Source of the DNA: Planctomycetota bacterium | GTDB lineage: Bacteria > Planctomycetota > SZUA-567 | DNA length: 64,000 nucleotides | Direction of reading: 5' to 3' | NCBI GenBank assembly: GCA_031254915.1 | Contig: JAIRTL010000034.1 | Coordinates: forward strand, 1-64,000 | Part shown: in pieces, positions 24,985 to 34,366 of the stretch | Numbering within the stretch: position 1 is the stretch's first letter | How the letters are laid out: each line of letters begins with the position of its first letter | Notes under the pieces: generated by a model | The model's input: the letters and a program-made list of their open reading frames with translations, nothing else | Database searches by the model: none | Told to the model about the DNA's origin: nothing | Position numbers and translations under genes: made by a program

Positions 24985-26325
24985 ATGTACGACCTCATAA
25001 TCCTCGGCGCGGGCCCGGCGGGATACGTGGCGGCGGAGCATGCGGGGCGGTTGGGCAGGACGACGCTTCTCATCGAGAAGGACCTCCTGGGCGGCGTCTG
25101 CCTCAACTGCGGCTGCGTCCCGACGAAGAGCTTCCTCCATTCGGCGAAGCTGTACGCGCACGCGCTCCATTCCGAGGCGTTCGGCGTCGCCGTCAAGGAG
25201 GCGCGCTTCGACTACGGCAAAATGAAGGCGCGCACCGAGAAGATCCAGGACACGCTCAGGAACGGCGTCGCCGGCATGATGAAACGCCACAAGGTCGAGG
25301 TCGTCGTCGGCGACGCGACGGTCGAGAGTGCGAAAGCGGTTCGCGTCGGCGACACGGTCCATGAAGGCGCCAACCTGCTTCTGGCGAGCGGCTCCTCGCC
25401 GGCGCACCCGCCCATCCCCGGGCTCGCCGGCAACCCCTACGTCGTGGACAGCACCGGCATGCTCTCCGCGGGACAGCTTGTCGACCATCTCGCCGTCATC
25501 GGCGGCGGCGTCATCGGCATCGAATTCGCCAGCTTCTACGCCCTCGCCGGCAAAAAAGCGACGGTCCTGGAAATGCTGCCGCAGATCTGCGGCTCGACCG
25601 ACAAGGAGCTCGCCGCCATTCTCCAGCGCAAGCTCGAGTCCATGGGAGTCTCCATCCACGTCGGCGCCAAGGTGGTGCGGGTCGAAGGCGACGTCGTCCA
25701 TTTCGAGGACAAGAACGGCAAAACCGAGACCGTCAAGGCCGACATGATCCTTTCCGCCACCGGCCGAAAGGCGAACGTCGACGGCCTCGGCTGCGAAAAG
25801 ATCAACCTCGACTTCGACAAGCGCGGCATCAGGGTCAACGAACGCGCCGAGACGAACGTTCCCGGCGTCTACGCCGCCGGCGACGTCACGGGCAGGATCC
25901 AGCTCGCGCATTTCGCGAGCCGCCAGGGGATCGTCGCCGTCAACAACATGTTCGGCCATCCGGACATCTGCCGCGAGGACGCCATCCCGGGCGTCATCTA
26001 TTCCGACCCGGAAATCGCCGGCGTCGGCCTCACCGAGGCCCAGGCCAAGGAGCGCGGCATCGAGTGCAAGACGCTCAAAATGCCCCTGGCCGCCTCCGGC
26101 CGGTTCCTGGCGGAAACGGAAGGCGGGCGCGGCGTCGTCAAGGCGGTCGTCGGCGCGCGCGGCGAGGTGCTGGGCATGCACGTCGTCGGCAGCTACGCCT
26201 CCGAGATGATCGGCGCGGCGGCGATCATGATCGAGGCGGAATTGCGCGCGCGGGACGTCCAGGACATCGTTTTCCCGCATCCGACGGTGTCGGAAATCAT
26301 GCGCGACGTGATGTTCATGTACTGA
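24985..26325 (+). CDS. lpdA: Dihydrolipoyl dehydrogenase (E3)
   Basis: 446 residues; the ATG at 24985 is chosen because AAGGGG lies eight bases upstream (a GTG at 24976 overlaps that site). FAD site [20 protein letters not shown], redox disulfide [13 protein letters not shown] (about 37-49), NAD site [16 protein letters not shown], second FAD motif VYAAGDVTG, and the C-terminal HPTVSEIM catalytic His-Glu pair are all present. It reoxidises lipoamide on E2 with NAD+. It partners the E2 upstream and fused E1 downstream. Confidence 0.96.
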   Translation: MYDLIILGAGPAGYVAAEHAGRLGRTTLLIEKDLLGGVCLNCGCVPTKSFLHSAKLYAHALHSEAFGVAVKEARFDYGKMKARTEKIQDTLRNGVAGMMKRHKVEVVVGDATVESAKAVRVGDTVHEGANLLLASGSSPAHPPIPGLAGNPYVVDSTGMLSAGQLVDHLAVIGGGVIGIEFASFYALAGKKATVLEMLPQICGSTDKELAAILQRKLESMGVSIHVGAKVVRVEGDVVHFEDKNGKTETVKADMILSATGRKANVDGLGCEKINLDFDKRGIRVNERAETNVPGVYAAGDVTGRIQLAHFASRQGIVAVNNMFGHPDICREDAIPGVIYSDPEIAGVGLTEAQAKERGIECKTLKMPLAASGRFLAETEGGRGVVKAVVGARGEVLGMHVVGSYASEMIGAAAIMIEAELRARDVQDIVFPHPTVSEIMRDVMFMY

Positions 26326-26333
26326 CCGGCGTT

Positions 26334-26383
26334 CCGCCCTCGCCCCATCCCCTCCCCCGGGGGAGAGGCCGGGGTGAGGGCGG
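26334..26383. repeat. REP-like GC-rich palindrome
   Basis: CCGCCCT (26334-26340) pairs with AGGGCGG (26377-26383) around further complementary C-rich and G-rich tracts centred on CCCCCGGGGG. Similar CCCTCxCCCC...GGGGTGAGGG palindromes occur between genes in many high-GC bacteria. It lies between the E3 and E1 genes and may slow exonuclease or polymerase. Confidence 0.65.
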
Positions 26384-26501
26384 GACTGAAAAAACACCCC
26401 CCCCGGAGCGATACCGGGAGAATTCGAATTGCGGCGCCGGCGGCAAATTACATACGACAGCTTTTCCTTCTGCGCATATTTTTCTTTTGAAAGGATCGAC
26501 C

Positions 26502-28967
26502 ATGGTCAAGGAAATCGTCCTCCATCCCGACGACATCCGGGCGAAAGGCAAGCTCAAGTTCAAGGACATCGAACTCAACGCGTACGACACGCCGTTCGAG
26601 AAGGCGGCGAAGAGGTTCCCCAAGGCCGACCTCGTCCGCATGCACCGCGACATGGCGATCCTGCGCGAGTTCGAGACCATGCTCGACCGCATCAAGAAGG
26701 AAGGCAGGTACGAGGGGATCGAATACAGCCACAAGGGGCCGGCGCACCTCTCGATCGGCCAGGAATCGCTGTCGGTCGGCCAGGCCTACACCCTGACGAC
26801 GGACGACTGCTCCTTCGGCAGCCACCGCTCGCACTCGGAGATCCTCTCCCGGGGGCTGCGCTCGATCGCGCAGCTCGACGAGCCGAAGCTCATGGACATC
26901 ATGAAGAACTACATGGGCGGCCTCACCCTGTCGCGCGTCGAGAAGGACGCCAGGGGCGGCGTGCGCGAACTCGCCGACGACTTCTTCATCTACGGCACGC
27001 TCGCGGAAATCTTCGCGCGCGAAACCGGCTGGCACAAGGGACTCGGCGGCTCCATGCACGCCTTCTTCCCCCCCTTCGGCGTCTACCCGAACAACGCCAT
27101 CGTCGGCGGCTCCGGCGACATCTCCGTCGGGGCGGCCCTCTACAAGCGCGTCAACCGCAAGCCCGGCATCGTCGTCGCCAACATCGGCGACGCCTCCCTC
27201 GGGTGCGGCCCGGTGTGGGAAGGCATCTGCTTCGCGACGATGGAACAGTGCCGCACCCTGTGGGACAAGGGCTTCAACGGCGGCCTGCCGCTCATCTTCA
27301 ACTTCGTGAACAACCTCTACGGCATGGGCGGCCAGCCCAACGGCGAAACGATGGGCCTCAAGGTCCTCGCCCGCCTCGGCGCCGGCGTCAACCCGGAACA
27401 GATGCACGCAGAACGCGTCGACGGCTTCAGACCGCTGGCCGTCATCGACGCCTACGAGCGCAAGCGCAGGATTCTCGAGGAAGGCAAGGGCCCGGTCCTC
27501 CTCGACACCATCACCTACCGCTTCAGCGGCCACTCCCCCTCGGACGCGATGAGTTACCGCACCAAGGAGGAGCTCGACGAATGGCTCGCCGAAGACGCCA
27601 TCCCCGCCTTCGCCGACAAACTCGTCAAGGCCGGGATCGCCGCCAGGGAGGAGATCGAAGCCAACCTCGCGCTCGCCAAGGAACTGGTGTTCAAGGCCTT
27701 CACCAAGGCGATCGACCCCAAGGCGTCGCCGTACCTCGATCCGGCCAAGGACCCGATCATCGAAAACGTCATGTTCTCGAACAACCGCAAGCTCGTCCTC
27801 GACGACCGCAAGCCGGAAGTGACGATTCCGCTCGCCGACAACCCGCAGATCCAGCGCCTCGCCAAGAAGTCCCGCTTCGGGCTTGACGAAAACGGCAAGC
27901 AGCTTTCGGGCATGAAGACGGTCGTCTACAAGGAAGCCGTTTTCGAAGCGATCATCGACCGCTTCTACGAGGACCCCACCCTCTGCGCCTGGGGCGAGGA
28001 AAACCGCGACTGGGGCGGTGCCTTCGCCGTCTACCGCGGCATGACGGAAAGCATCCCCTACCACCGCCTCTTCAACAGCCCGATCAGCGAGGGCGCCATC
28101 GTCGGCGCCGGCGTCGGCTACGCGCTTTCGGGCGGCAGGGCGATCGTGGAAATCATGTACTGCGACTTCCTCGGCCGCTCCGGCGACGAGGTGTTCAACC
28201 AAATGTCGAAGTGGCAGTCGATGTCGGCGGGCGTTCTCGAAATGCCGCTGGTGCTTCGGGTGTCGGTGGGCGCCAAGTACGGCGCGCAGCACTCGCAGGA
28301 CTGGACAAGCGTCTGCGCCCACGTCCCCGGCCTCAAGGTCGTCTTCCCCGCCACCCCGTACGACGCCAAGGGCATGATGTACACCGCGCTCGCCGGCACC
28401 GACCCGGTGGTGTTTTTCGAATCACAGCGCCTCTACGACACGCCCGAACTGTTCGAAAAGGACGGCGTGCCCGCCGGCAGGTACGAGATCCCCTTCGGCG
28501 AACCCGCCCTGCGCCGCCCCGGCAAGGACCTGACGATCTGCACCATCGGCGCGACCCTCTACCGCGCGCTTGCGGCGGCGAAGATTCTCGAGGAAAAGTA
28601 CGGCGTCTCGGCGGAAGTGTGGGATCTGCGCAGCCTCAACCCGCTCAACTACGAACCGATCATCGAAAGCGTCAGGAAAACCGGCAACGTCCTCCTGTCC
28701 TCCGACGCCTGCGAACGCGGTTCGTACCTCCACACGGTCGCGTCCAACATCACCGCCCTCGCTTTCGACCACCTCGACGCCCCCGTCGCCGTGGTCGGCT
28801 CGAAGAACTGGATCACCCCCGCCCCCGAGCAGGAGGATTCGTTCTTCCCGCAGGACTTCTGGATCGTGGACGCGGTGCACCAGCGCATCCGCCCGCTTCC
28901 CGGACACCAGGCGCAGTGCAATTGGACGGACGGCGAGATGTATCGTATAAACCGGAAAGGCGTCTGA
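26502..28967 (+). CDS. 2-oxoacid dehydrogenase E1, fused alpha-beta
   Basis: 821 residues. Residues about 1-400 are the E1-alpha (thiamine-diphosphate) half: [34 protein letters not shown], and the TPP/Mg site [13 protein letters not shown] with [11 protein letters not shown] about 30 residues later. Here the usual GDG is GDA, and the gap to the final NN is longer than normal. Residues about 450-821 are the E1-beta half: [60 protein letters not shown] and a transketolase C-terminal domain. AAGGA precedes the ATG. Such fusions are known but less common than separate subunits. It decarboxylates a 2-oxoacid and acylates E2. Coming last, after E3, is an uncommon gene order. Confidence 0.93.
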   Translation: MVKEIVLHPDDIRAKGKLKFKDIELNAYDTPFEKAAKRFPKADLVRMHRDMAILREFETMLDRIKKEGRYEGIEYSHKGPAHLSIGQESLSVGQAYTLTTDDCSFGSHRSHSEILSRGLRSIAQLDEPKLMDIMKNYMGGLTLSRVEKDARGGVRELADDFFIYGTLAEIFARETGWHKGLGGSMHAFFPPFGVYPNNAIVGGSGDISVGAALYKRVNRKPGIVVANIGDASLGCGPVWEGICFATMEQCRTLWDKGFNGGLPLIFNFVNNLYGMGGQPNGETMGLKVLARLGAGVNPEQMHAERVDGFRPLAVIDAYERKRRILEEGKGPVLLDTITYRFSGHSPSDAMSYRTKEELDEWLAEDAIPAFADKLVKAGIAAREEIEANLALAKELVFKAFTKAIDPKASPYLDPAKDPIIENVMFSNNRKLVLDDRKPEVTIPLADNPQIQRLAKKSRFGLDENGKQLSGMKTVVYKEAVFEAIIDRFYEDPTLCAWGEENRDWGGAFAVYRGMTESIPYHRLFNSPISEGAIVGAGVGYALSGGRAIVEIMYCDFLGRSGDEVFNQMSKWQSMSAGVLEMPLVLRVSVGAKYGAQHSQDWTSVCAHVPGLKVVFPATPYDAKGMMYTALAGTDPVVFFESQRLYDTPELFEKDGVPAGRYEIPFGEPALRRPGKDLTICTIGATLYRALAAAKILEEKYGVSAEVWDLRSLNPLNYEPIIESVRKTGNVLLSSDACERGSYLHTVASNITALAFDHLDAPVAVVGSKNWITPAPEQEDSFFPQDFWIVDAVHQRIRPLPGHQAQCNWTDGEMYRINRKGV

Positions 28968-28997
28968 GGTTAAACGGGAAATCCTTCGACACCGTTT

Positions 28998-29024
28998 CCC
29001 CGGCCCCGCGGCCGGGGTTTTTTT
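28998..29024 (+). terminator. Rho-independent terminator after E1
   Basis: CCCCGGCC / GGCCGGGG stem, four-base loop, seven T. It ends the dehydrogenase operon. Confidence 0.93.
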
Positions 29025-29168
29025 GGTCGTCCGATAAGGCGTTAATTTTAAGGTCCGATAAACTACAGTAAAATTTGGTTGAGTAAACCGGTAAAAGCGG
29101 CGCACTTGTGCGCACGCATGGTGAAAAATGCAAGAATATCGTTTTTTTTCCTGTAAAATAAATAATTA

Positions 29169-29197
29169 TTGACGCGCGGCAGGTGAAAATGTACTAT
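29169..29197 (+). promoter_or_regulatory. Sigma-70-type promoter of the Cys-rich surface protein
   Basis: TTGACG (29169-29174), 17-base spacer, TACTAT (29192-29197), in an AT-rich stretch; TATACT overlaps at 29196. This implies a leader of about 120 bases. The remaining bases 29025-29326 hold no gene. Confidence 0.6.
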
Positions 29198-29326
29198 ACT
29201 GACGTTGGCGCGGCCGGATTCCCGGGGAGTGGAGCCGCCCGCCATGGTCGTTAACTGCCACTCGTTAAGTTACTATTTACTGTTTGCGTCACAATCGATG
29301 CGAGAGACAAGACAAAGGAGAGATGA

Positions 29327-30106
29327 ATGAAAAAGATCATGATGCTTGTTGCGGTCGGCATCGTCATGACCGGCGTGGCTTCCGCGTACGATCCATGCGG
29401 AACCTGCGCCCCGAATCCCTGCGCGAAGCCGAAGATCAAGTATGTCGAGGTCTGCGAGACGATCCAGGTCGAGGTCCCGGTGACCGAATACGTCGAGGAG
29501 CCCTGCGAGGTGAAGGTCACCAAGATGGTGCCCTGCGAGAAGGAAGTCGAAGTCTGCGAAGGCAAGTGGGTCTTCGAAGAAAGGATAATCCCCTACAAAA
29601 AGCAGGTCATCGAGTGCGAGGAATACACCGCCTACGAGACCCGCACCGAGATGCGCAGGGAAACGCGCACCCGCAAGGTCTGCCGCGAAGTCCCCGAGAC
29701 GATCATGAAGACGGTCTATGAAGACGTCTGCGTCGAGGAATGCGACGCCTGCACCGGCAAGGCGAAGGCCGTCCACAAGAAGATCTGCAAGGAAGTCCCG
29801 GTCACCGTCATGAGGAAGGTCTGGGAAGAGGAATGCTACGAAGTCGACGTCCCCTGCAAGGTGAAGGTCCCCGTCACCAGGACCCGCCAGGTCTGCAAGC
29901 TGGTCGACGCCGAGAAATGCGTCCGCACCCCCGTCTTCAAGCAGTTTATGACCACCAAGAAGGTCACGGTCATGGTGCCCCAGGAAACGACCAAGACGGT
30001 CATGAAGAAGCGCGCCGTCTGCGCCACCAAGACGGTCGAAAAGGTCGTCCGCAAGAAGGTGCCGGTCGAAGAGCCCTGCACGCCCTGCCCCGCGCCCGCC
30101 TGCTGA
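29327..30106 (+). CDS. Secreted Cys/Val/Lys-rich short-repeat surface protein
   Basis: 259 residues. A clear signal peptide (MKKIMMLVAVGIVMTGVASA, cleavage before YDPCG). The mature chain is built from loose repeats of 12-25 residues of the kind ExxxxVxVPVTxxVEEPCEV, VCREVPETIMKTVYEDVC, ICKEVPVTVMRKVWEEEC, ending EEPCTPCPAPAC. Cysteines recur regularly, and Glu/Lys/Val alternate as in beta-strands. It resembles the style of Val/Tyr/Cys repeat proteins described in planctomycete cell walls (YTV-like), but I cannot prove homology. AAAGGAG precedes the ATG and it has its own promoter and terminator, so it is probably abundant. Likely a disulfide-crosslinked envelope protein. Confidence 0.75.
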   Translation: MKKIMMLVAVGIVMTGVASAYDPCGTCAPNPCAKPKIKYVEVCETIQVEVPVTEYVEEPCEVKVTKMVPCEKEVEVCEGKWVFEERIIPYKKQVIECEEYTAYETRTEMRRETRTRKVCREVPETIMKTVYEDVCVEECDACTGKAKAVHKKICKEVPVTVMRKVWEEECYEVDVPCKVKVPVTRTRQVCKLVDAEKCVRTPVFKQFMTTKKVTVMVPQETTKTVMKKRAVCATKTVEKVVRKKVPVEEPCTPCPAPAC

Positions 30107-30132
30107 CGACGCAAGCGGTTTGAAGCGCCAAC

Positions 30133-30242
30133 TGTATTGTGCGCGGCTCGAAATTGCGGAAATGAGGGTTTGGGGGGCCTCATTCCACGTTCGCTTCCCG
30201 AACGCATCGCTTGCCGCGCACGGTCCGGGGGATCGCGATTTC
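30133..30242 (-). repeat. Dispersed repeat A, diverged short copy
   Basis: Inverted relative to the 4 kb copies. Recognisable by TTGTGCGCGGCTCGAAATTG, CATTCCACGTTCGCTTCCC and GCCGCGCACGGTCCGG. More diverged than the others. Confidence 0.6.
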
Positions 30243-30264
30243 AAGGTGCTAACAGCATATCCAC

Positions 30265-30294
30265 GAGGGTCCACATCGCAGTGGACCCTCTTTT
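30265..30294 (+). terminator. Rho-independent terminator after the surface protein
   Basis: Perfect stem GAGGGTCCAC / GTGGACCCTC, six-base loop, four T then C. It lies 159 bases after the stop, beyond the repeat copy. The rest of 30107-30449 contains only this and the repeat. Confidence 0.85.
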
Positions 30295-30449
30295 CATTTT
30301 ACACGCATTGCGCGGAGCGGTACCATTATCGTCTTCATCATGCGGCGGGCGAAGCCGCCCGCAGGGCAAAAAATAGGGTATTGCATGAGGATGACGCCAT
30401 CGAATTTTGCAACGGCCGGCGTTCGCGCCGCCGACCCGGAGAAACGAAA

Positions 30450-31937
30450 ATGACGAGAATAGCGTTGGTGCAGATGAACCCCACGGTCGGCGATCTCGAG
30501 GGGAACGCGGCGAAGATGCGGTCGATGTTCGCGGCCGCCATGGCGAAAAAGGCCGGCGTCGCGGTTTTTCCGTCCGGAGCGTTGTCGGGGGCGCCTGTCC
30601 TCGGACTGCGTCACGACCGCGACTTCCGCGAACGCGGGAAAACGCTGCTAAAGCAGCTTGCGGGCGAGTTCTCCCGCCAGGCGTTTTTCAGCGAATTCTT
30701 CGGCGCCACCGTCAACCCCTCGGTCGAATCGAAATTGACCGTGCGCTCGAGCGCCCTACCCTATTACCGCGGCTCACCTGAGGCGGTCTGGCGGGAAGGA
30801 GCGCGGTTCAGCGCCGACAACGGCGTCTGGCTGGCCGAATGCAACCTCGTGGGCGGTCAGGACGACGTCGTTTTCGCCGGCGGCAGTTACGTCGCCGGCC
30901 CGGACGGCACGATCGCCAAGGCGTCCGTGTTCAGCGAGGACATTCTCGTCTTCGATCTCGAATTCCCGCTCGAACCCGACGCCCGCGCGCTCGACGACAC
31001 CCTCTACCTCAGCCGCGGGGAGACCCCGATGGAGGAATTCCACTTCTCGGCGAAAGGGAGCAGGGAGACGCACCCCGAGGGCGTGGCGGAACTTCACGAC
31101 GCCCTCGTCATGGCGATACGCGACTATATCGAAAAATGCCGCCTCCCGGGAGCGGCGGTGTCGCTTTCGGGAGGCGTCGATTCCGCCGTCGTCCTCGCAC
31201 TGACGGTGGACGCGATCGGCGCCGACAGGGTGCGCACCCTCACCCTGCCCGGCCCGTTCACCAGCGCCGATGCCCTCCGCGACGCCAAACTGCTTGCCGA
31301 GAATTTCGGCGTGCCGATCGAGGAAATTTCCATCGTCCCCGCCTACGAGGCGGCGAGGCAATCGCTGGGGACGCTTTTAGCCCGGGGGCTGGCCGACCCG
31401 GAGGACGTCGCGGGGCAAAACCTTCAGGCGCGGATTCGCGGCATGTACATCATGGCCCTCGCCAACCGCCACAACTACCTGGACATGAATTGCTCGAACA
31501 AGAGCGAGGCGATGACCGGATACGGCACGCTGTACGGCGACCTGGTCGGCGGTTTTTCGCCCCTCTGCGACGTGTGGAAGACCGATGTCTGGAACCTCGC
31601 CAGGCATAATAACGCCGCCGCCGGGCGCGAGCGGATTCCCGTCTCCATCATCGAGCGCGTGCCCTCGGCGGAACTGCGCCAAAATCAGGAGGACAGGCAT
31701 TCCCTGCCCGACTATCCGATTCTCGACGCCGTGCTGGGCGCATTCGTCGATCGCGGGGAATCGTACAGCGAACTCCTCGAGGCGGGCTTCGATCGGGAGA
31801 CGGTGGAGAAGTGTCTGAGCCTCCACTACCTAAGCGCCTTCAAGCGCCAGCAGGCCCCCATGGGGCCGTGCGTCACCGGCAACGCGGCCGGACGCTGGGA
31901 AGCGCCGCCGATCGTCAACCGGTTCAGGCCGTGGTGA
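30450..31937 (+). CDS. nadE: NAD+ synthetase with a degenerate glutaminase (nitrilase) domain
   Basis: 495 residues; ATG at 30450 with GGAG upstream. The C-terminal synthetase half (about 215-495) is intact: P-loop AVSLSGGVDSAVVLALTVDA, LDMNCSNKSEAMTGYGTLYG, DLVGGFSPLCDVWKTDVWNL. It makes NAD+ from deamido-NAD+ and ATP. The N-terminal nitrilase-like half starts normally (RIALVQMNPTVGDLEGN) but where the family has FPEL the sequence reads FPSGAL, so the catalytic Glu is missing. The stretch that should carry the catalytic Lys and Cys (G-x-x-x-C-E-D) is deleted; the chain jumps to ALPYYRGSPEA and CNLVGGQDDVVFAGGS. The enzyme therefore probably uses free ammonia, although its domain type is the glutamine-dependent one. 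Confidence 0.9.
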   Translation: MTRIALVQMNPTVGDLEGNAAKMRSMFAAAMAKKAGVAVFPSGALSGAPVLGLRHDRDFRERGKTLLKQLAGEFSRQAFFSEFFGATVNPSVESKLTVRSSALPYYRGSPEAVWREGARFSADNGVWLAECNLVGGQDDVVFAGGSYVAGPDGTIAKASVFSEDILVFDLEFPLEPDARALDDTLYLSRGETPMEEFHFSAKGSRETHPEGVAELHDALVMAIRDYIEKCRLPGAAVSLSGGVDSAVVLALTVDAIGADRVRTLTLPGPFTSADALRDAKLLAENFGVPIEEISIVPAYEAARQSLGTLLARGLADPEDVAGQNLQARIRGMYIMALANRHNYLDMNCSNKSEAMTGYGTLYGDLVGGFSPLCDVWKTDVWNLARHNNAAAGRERIPVSIIERVPSAELRQNQEDRHSLPDYPILDAVLGAFVDRGESYSELLEAGFDRETVEKCLSLHYLSAFKRQQAPMGPCVTGNAAGRWEAPPIVNRFRPW

Positions 31938-32106
31938 TGCAATCCCATCCGGGCGTTCTTTTTGTGGGGCACGGGGAAAACGGACATCTTGTCGCTTCGC
32001 GGAACCGTACGCGCTTGACCGCCCGCGAGTCGCCGTTCGGCCTGGCGCGCGAGACGCCGCCGGCCGTACCGGAAAATGCGCGGGAGGCGGGCGCCGAAAA
32101 CGCAAT

Positions 32107-32145
32107 CCGGGGGACGCTTGCGCGTCCCCCGGCGGTTTTCTTTTC
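32107..32145. terminator. Terminator between convergent nadE and the binding-protein gene
   Basis: CCGGGGGACGC / GCGTCCCCCGG stem with TTGC loop, then CGG and TTTTCTTTT on the plus strand. On the minus strand a short TTTT follows about seven bases after the stem. It serves mainly nadE. Confidence 0.8.
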
Positions 32146-32165
32146 GCATTCCCTGGCGCGGTTTT

Positions 32166-33137
32166 TTAGAACGGCGCATCCGGAATGTAGAATTCGCTCG
32201 CGTTTTCCCTGGTCACGAGTTCCGACGGATTGATGATGCGGCGCGGCATGGCCTTGACCTGGTAGATGTCGTCGTTGAGCTTCTTGCCCTGGACGCCGAG
32301 GACGGCATAGGAGATGCCGGCGGCGACGACGGAGTTGGGATAGGTGGAATCGGCTTTGACGAGCGGATGCGAATCGTTCATGATCCACTCGATCACCTTC
32401 TTGAGGCAGCCGCCGCCGAGGAAGTACTTGACGTCGTCGCGGCCGGATTCCTCGAATGCCTGGAGGGCGCCGAGCATCATGTCGTCGTCGGCGGTGTAGA
32501 CGGCGTCGATCTTGGGGTACTTCTGGAGGAAGTTCTCCATCACGGAGAGGGACTTCTGGAGGTTCCAGTCGCCGGGCTGCTGGTCGAGGATCCTGATCCC
32601 GGGATATTTGTCGGCGACCGACTTGATGCTGGCGGTGCGGACGGTGTCGATGGGGGACGGGGTGCCGGTGATGAGAATGACGTCGCCCTGGTAGTTGAGC
32701 TGCTTGCACAGCCACTCCATGCCCTTGAGCGTGTAGTATTCGTCGTCGTTGGTGAGCCAGATGTCGTAGACGCCTTCCTTGCTCACGCCGCGGTCGAGGA
32801 CGACGGTGTAGACGCCGTCATTGTAGGCGCGTTCGACGATGTTGGTCACGGAGGTGTCGTGGGGGAAGACGACGAGGGCGTCGATGCCCTTGACGAGGAG
32901 GTCCTCGATGTCGGCGACCTGCTGGGTGACGGTGCCGGAGAACTTGAGTTCGATCTCGACGTTGGGGGCTTTTTTGGCCCAGTCCTCCTTGGCGCGGTTG
33001 GCCCACCAGTTGGCGTTGCCCATCCAGCCGTGAGTGGCGCTGGGCATGGAGACGCCCACATAGTAGGACTTTTCCCCCGCCGGCGCGACGGCGAGCGTCA
33101 ACAGCAGCGCGATCAACAGTGCGGCACACTTCTTCAT
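32166..33137 (-). CDS. Periplasmic sugar-binding protein (Peripla_BP_4/TorT-RbsB type), orphan
   Basis: 323 residues with signal peptide MKKCAALLIALLLTLAVAPA. The mature part begins KSYYVGVSMPSATHGWMGN and contains IEDLLVKGIDALVVFPHDTS, YTVVLDRGV and DAVYTADDDMMLGALQAFEE, all typical of the ribose/galactose-binding class (type I periplasmic fold). Such proteins deliver sugars to ABC importers or sensors. No permease or ATPase gene lies nearby, so it serves a distant transporter or a sensor (as TorT does). A STAS protein is encoded 118 bases upstream on the same strand. Confidence 0.88.
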   Translation of the reverse strand: MKKCAALLIALLLTLAVAPAGEKSYYVGVSMPSATHGWMGNANWWANRAKEDWAKKAPNVEIELKFSGTVTQQVADIEDLLVKGIDALVVFPHDTSVTNIVERAYNDGVYTVVLDRGVSKEGVYDIWLTNDDEYYTLKGMEWLCKQLNYQGDVILITGTPSPIDTVRTASIKSVADKYPGIRILDQQPGDWNLQKSLSVMENFLQKYPKIDAVYTADDDMMLGALQAFEESGRDDVKYFLGGGCLKKVIEWIMNDSHPLVKADSTYPNSVVAAGISYAVLGVQGKKLNDDIYQVKAMPRRIINPSELVTRENASEFYIPDAPF

Positions 33138-33255
33138 ACCGGTCTCCTTTTCGCTTCGCTGACCTGGACACGCGTCCGGACGCCGTTCCCGGCCCGGACG
33201 CCCCCCCGCCTCGATGCGCGTCGGACGTCCGGTCGAACCGGGCGCCGTATCGACG

Positions 33256-33540
33256 TTACTTCAAAAGGATATCGGCCAAATTGACCATGCGTAAAAGGTG
33301 AGTGACTTTGTCCGATGCGTTGACGACGCGCAGCGTCTTCCCCTTTTCGTGAAGACGCTGGTATACGGCGAAGATGGATCCCATCGCCATCGAGCTGATC
33401 ATCCTCGTGCCGCCAAGATCGAGAACGAGTTCGTTGAAGTCCTCCTTCTCGCAGACGGTATTGAGGTAGTTCGCAAAGGTATCCGACACCGGTCCCGAGA
33501 TTTCCGGGAATTTCGAACCTATTTCGAGAACGAGATCCAT
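33256..33540 (-). CDS. STAS-domain anti-sigma factor antagonist
   Basis: 94 residues; ATG at 33540 just after GGAGGGGG. The fold is a single STAS domain: ISGPVSDTFANYLNTVCEKE, then FNELVLDLGGTRMISSMAMG (Ser at the usual phosphorylation position after the D-L-G strand), then HEKGKTLRVVNASDKVTHLL and MVNLADILLK. Proteins like SpoIIAA switch a partner by Ser phosphorylation, but no kinase or sigma gene is adjacent. It could also sit in a stressosome-type or motility pathway. Confidence 0.85.
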   Translation of the reverse strand: MDLVLEIGSKFPEISGPVSDTFANYLNTVCEKEDFNELVLDLGGTRMISSMAMGSIFAVYQRLHEKGKTLRVVNASDKVTHLLRMVNLADILLK

Positions 33541-33923
33541 GCCCCCTCCATCCTGGCCATGCGTTGGCCACGCAAAACGAATTTCGACCGGCGCCGCGGC
33601 GAAGTGGACAACCGCATCCGAATATAGGGAGGAACCCGCGCCGGTCAAGCGGGAAACACCCTTTGAATGCAACAGCATTACAAAATACACTGCGGGAAAT
33701 CAAATAAAAAATACGTTTTTCGTCAGTCCCACATTCTTGCTTCCTCTGATTTACAATGAAATTACAGGTAATTGGACGACACGCCGCAGGGACATGACGC
33801 TATCGCAACCGATTGATCGAAATCGTCGCCTTGCCCGGCATGTCACGCATTTTTATCCAAAATATTGCCTTTTCCCTCGGATCAATTCCTGGTTTTCGTC
33901 CGATGCCACACGAATTTTTGACA
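33541..33923. other. AT-rich stretch without a gene
   Basis: Upstream of the STAS gene; probably holds its promoter on the minus strand. No good open frame, terminator or known element was seen before repeat A starts at 33924. Confidence 0.5.
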
Positions 33924-34053
33924 GTATAAACTGGGCTCGGTCCGAAATTGTGAAAACGGGGAATGGCGGTTGCCCTGTTCCACATCCGTTTCCCTTGGCC
34001 ATTTCATGGCCGCGCCCAGTCGAGGAAATCACAACTCCGGACCGTGAACGGCA
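33924..34053 (-). repeat. Dispersed repeat A, short form
   Basis: 130 bp, inverted relative to the 4 kb copies. Contains TGTTCCACATCCGTTTCCC, the palindrome GGCCATTTCATGGCC, and ACTCCGGACCGTGAACGGC. The 115-bp middle block of the long form is absent. Confidence 0.85.
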
Positions 34054-34124
34054 TACTAAAGAGGCTCGGCGATCCGCAACCGACTCGATTTCGATATTTT
34101 TATCGCGATTATCCAAGTTCACTG

Positions 34125-34287
34125 TTGCGCTTTCGCGACAGCCATGGTATAATTCACCGGCAGTCGCGCATAATTATGTGCATTGCTCGTTCCTGTCGAA
34201 GCCCAGCCTTCGACGAGGGTGAAGTATATGCGCTCGCAAAAAGCGGTTTTTATGCGGTGGACGCCCGGATCCCGGGCGTTTTTATTT
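34125..34287 (+). promoter_or_regulatory. Promoter plus structured leader ending in a terminator, upstream of oadA
   Basis: TTGCGC (34125-34130), 17-base spacer and a perfect TATAAT (34148-34153) define a strong promoter. The predicted transcript then has a hairpin GTCGAAG-6-CTTCGAC (34195-34214), a small AAAAAGCGGTTTTT hairpin, and a full terminator ACGCCCGG / CCGGGCGT with a T-rich tail (34261-34287). oadA starts 80 bases later with no second promoter visible. This is the layout of an attenuator or riboswitch controlling the decarboxylase operon, or of a separate small RNA about 125 bases long. A 37-codon frame from 34176 also runs through it. I do not recognise a known class. Confidence 0.7.
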
Positions 34288-34366
34288 AGTAGGAAACGCG
34301 GTGTTCTGTTCCGGTTTTCGTTGCGATCTTTTCGCACATGTCGGCACTTTCCACAGGAGGTACTTT

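Noticed and set aside
29327-30106. Repetitive codons read as a possible CRISPR-like array
   Set aside because: The repeats are protein-level, irregular in length and coding; no spacer pattern exists anywhere in the window.
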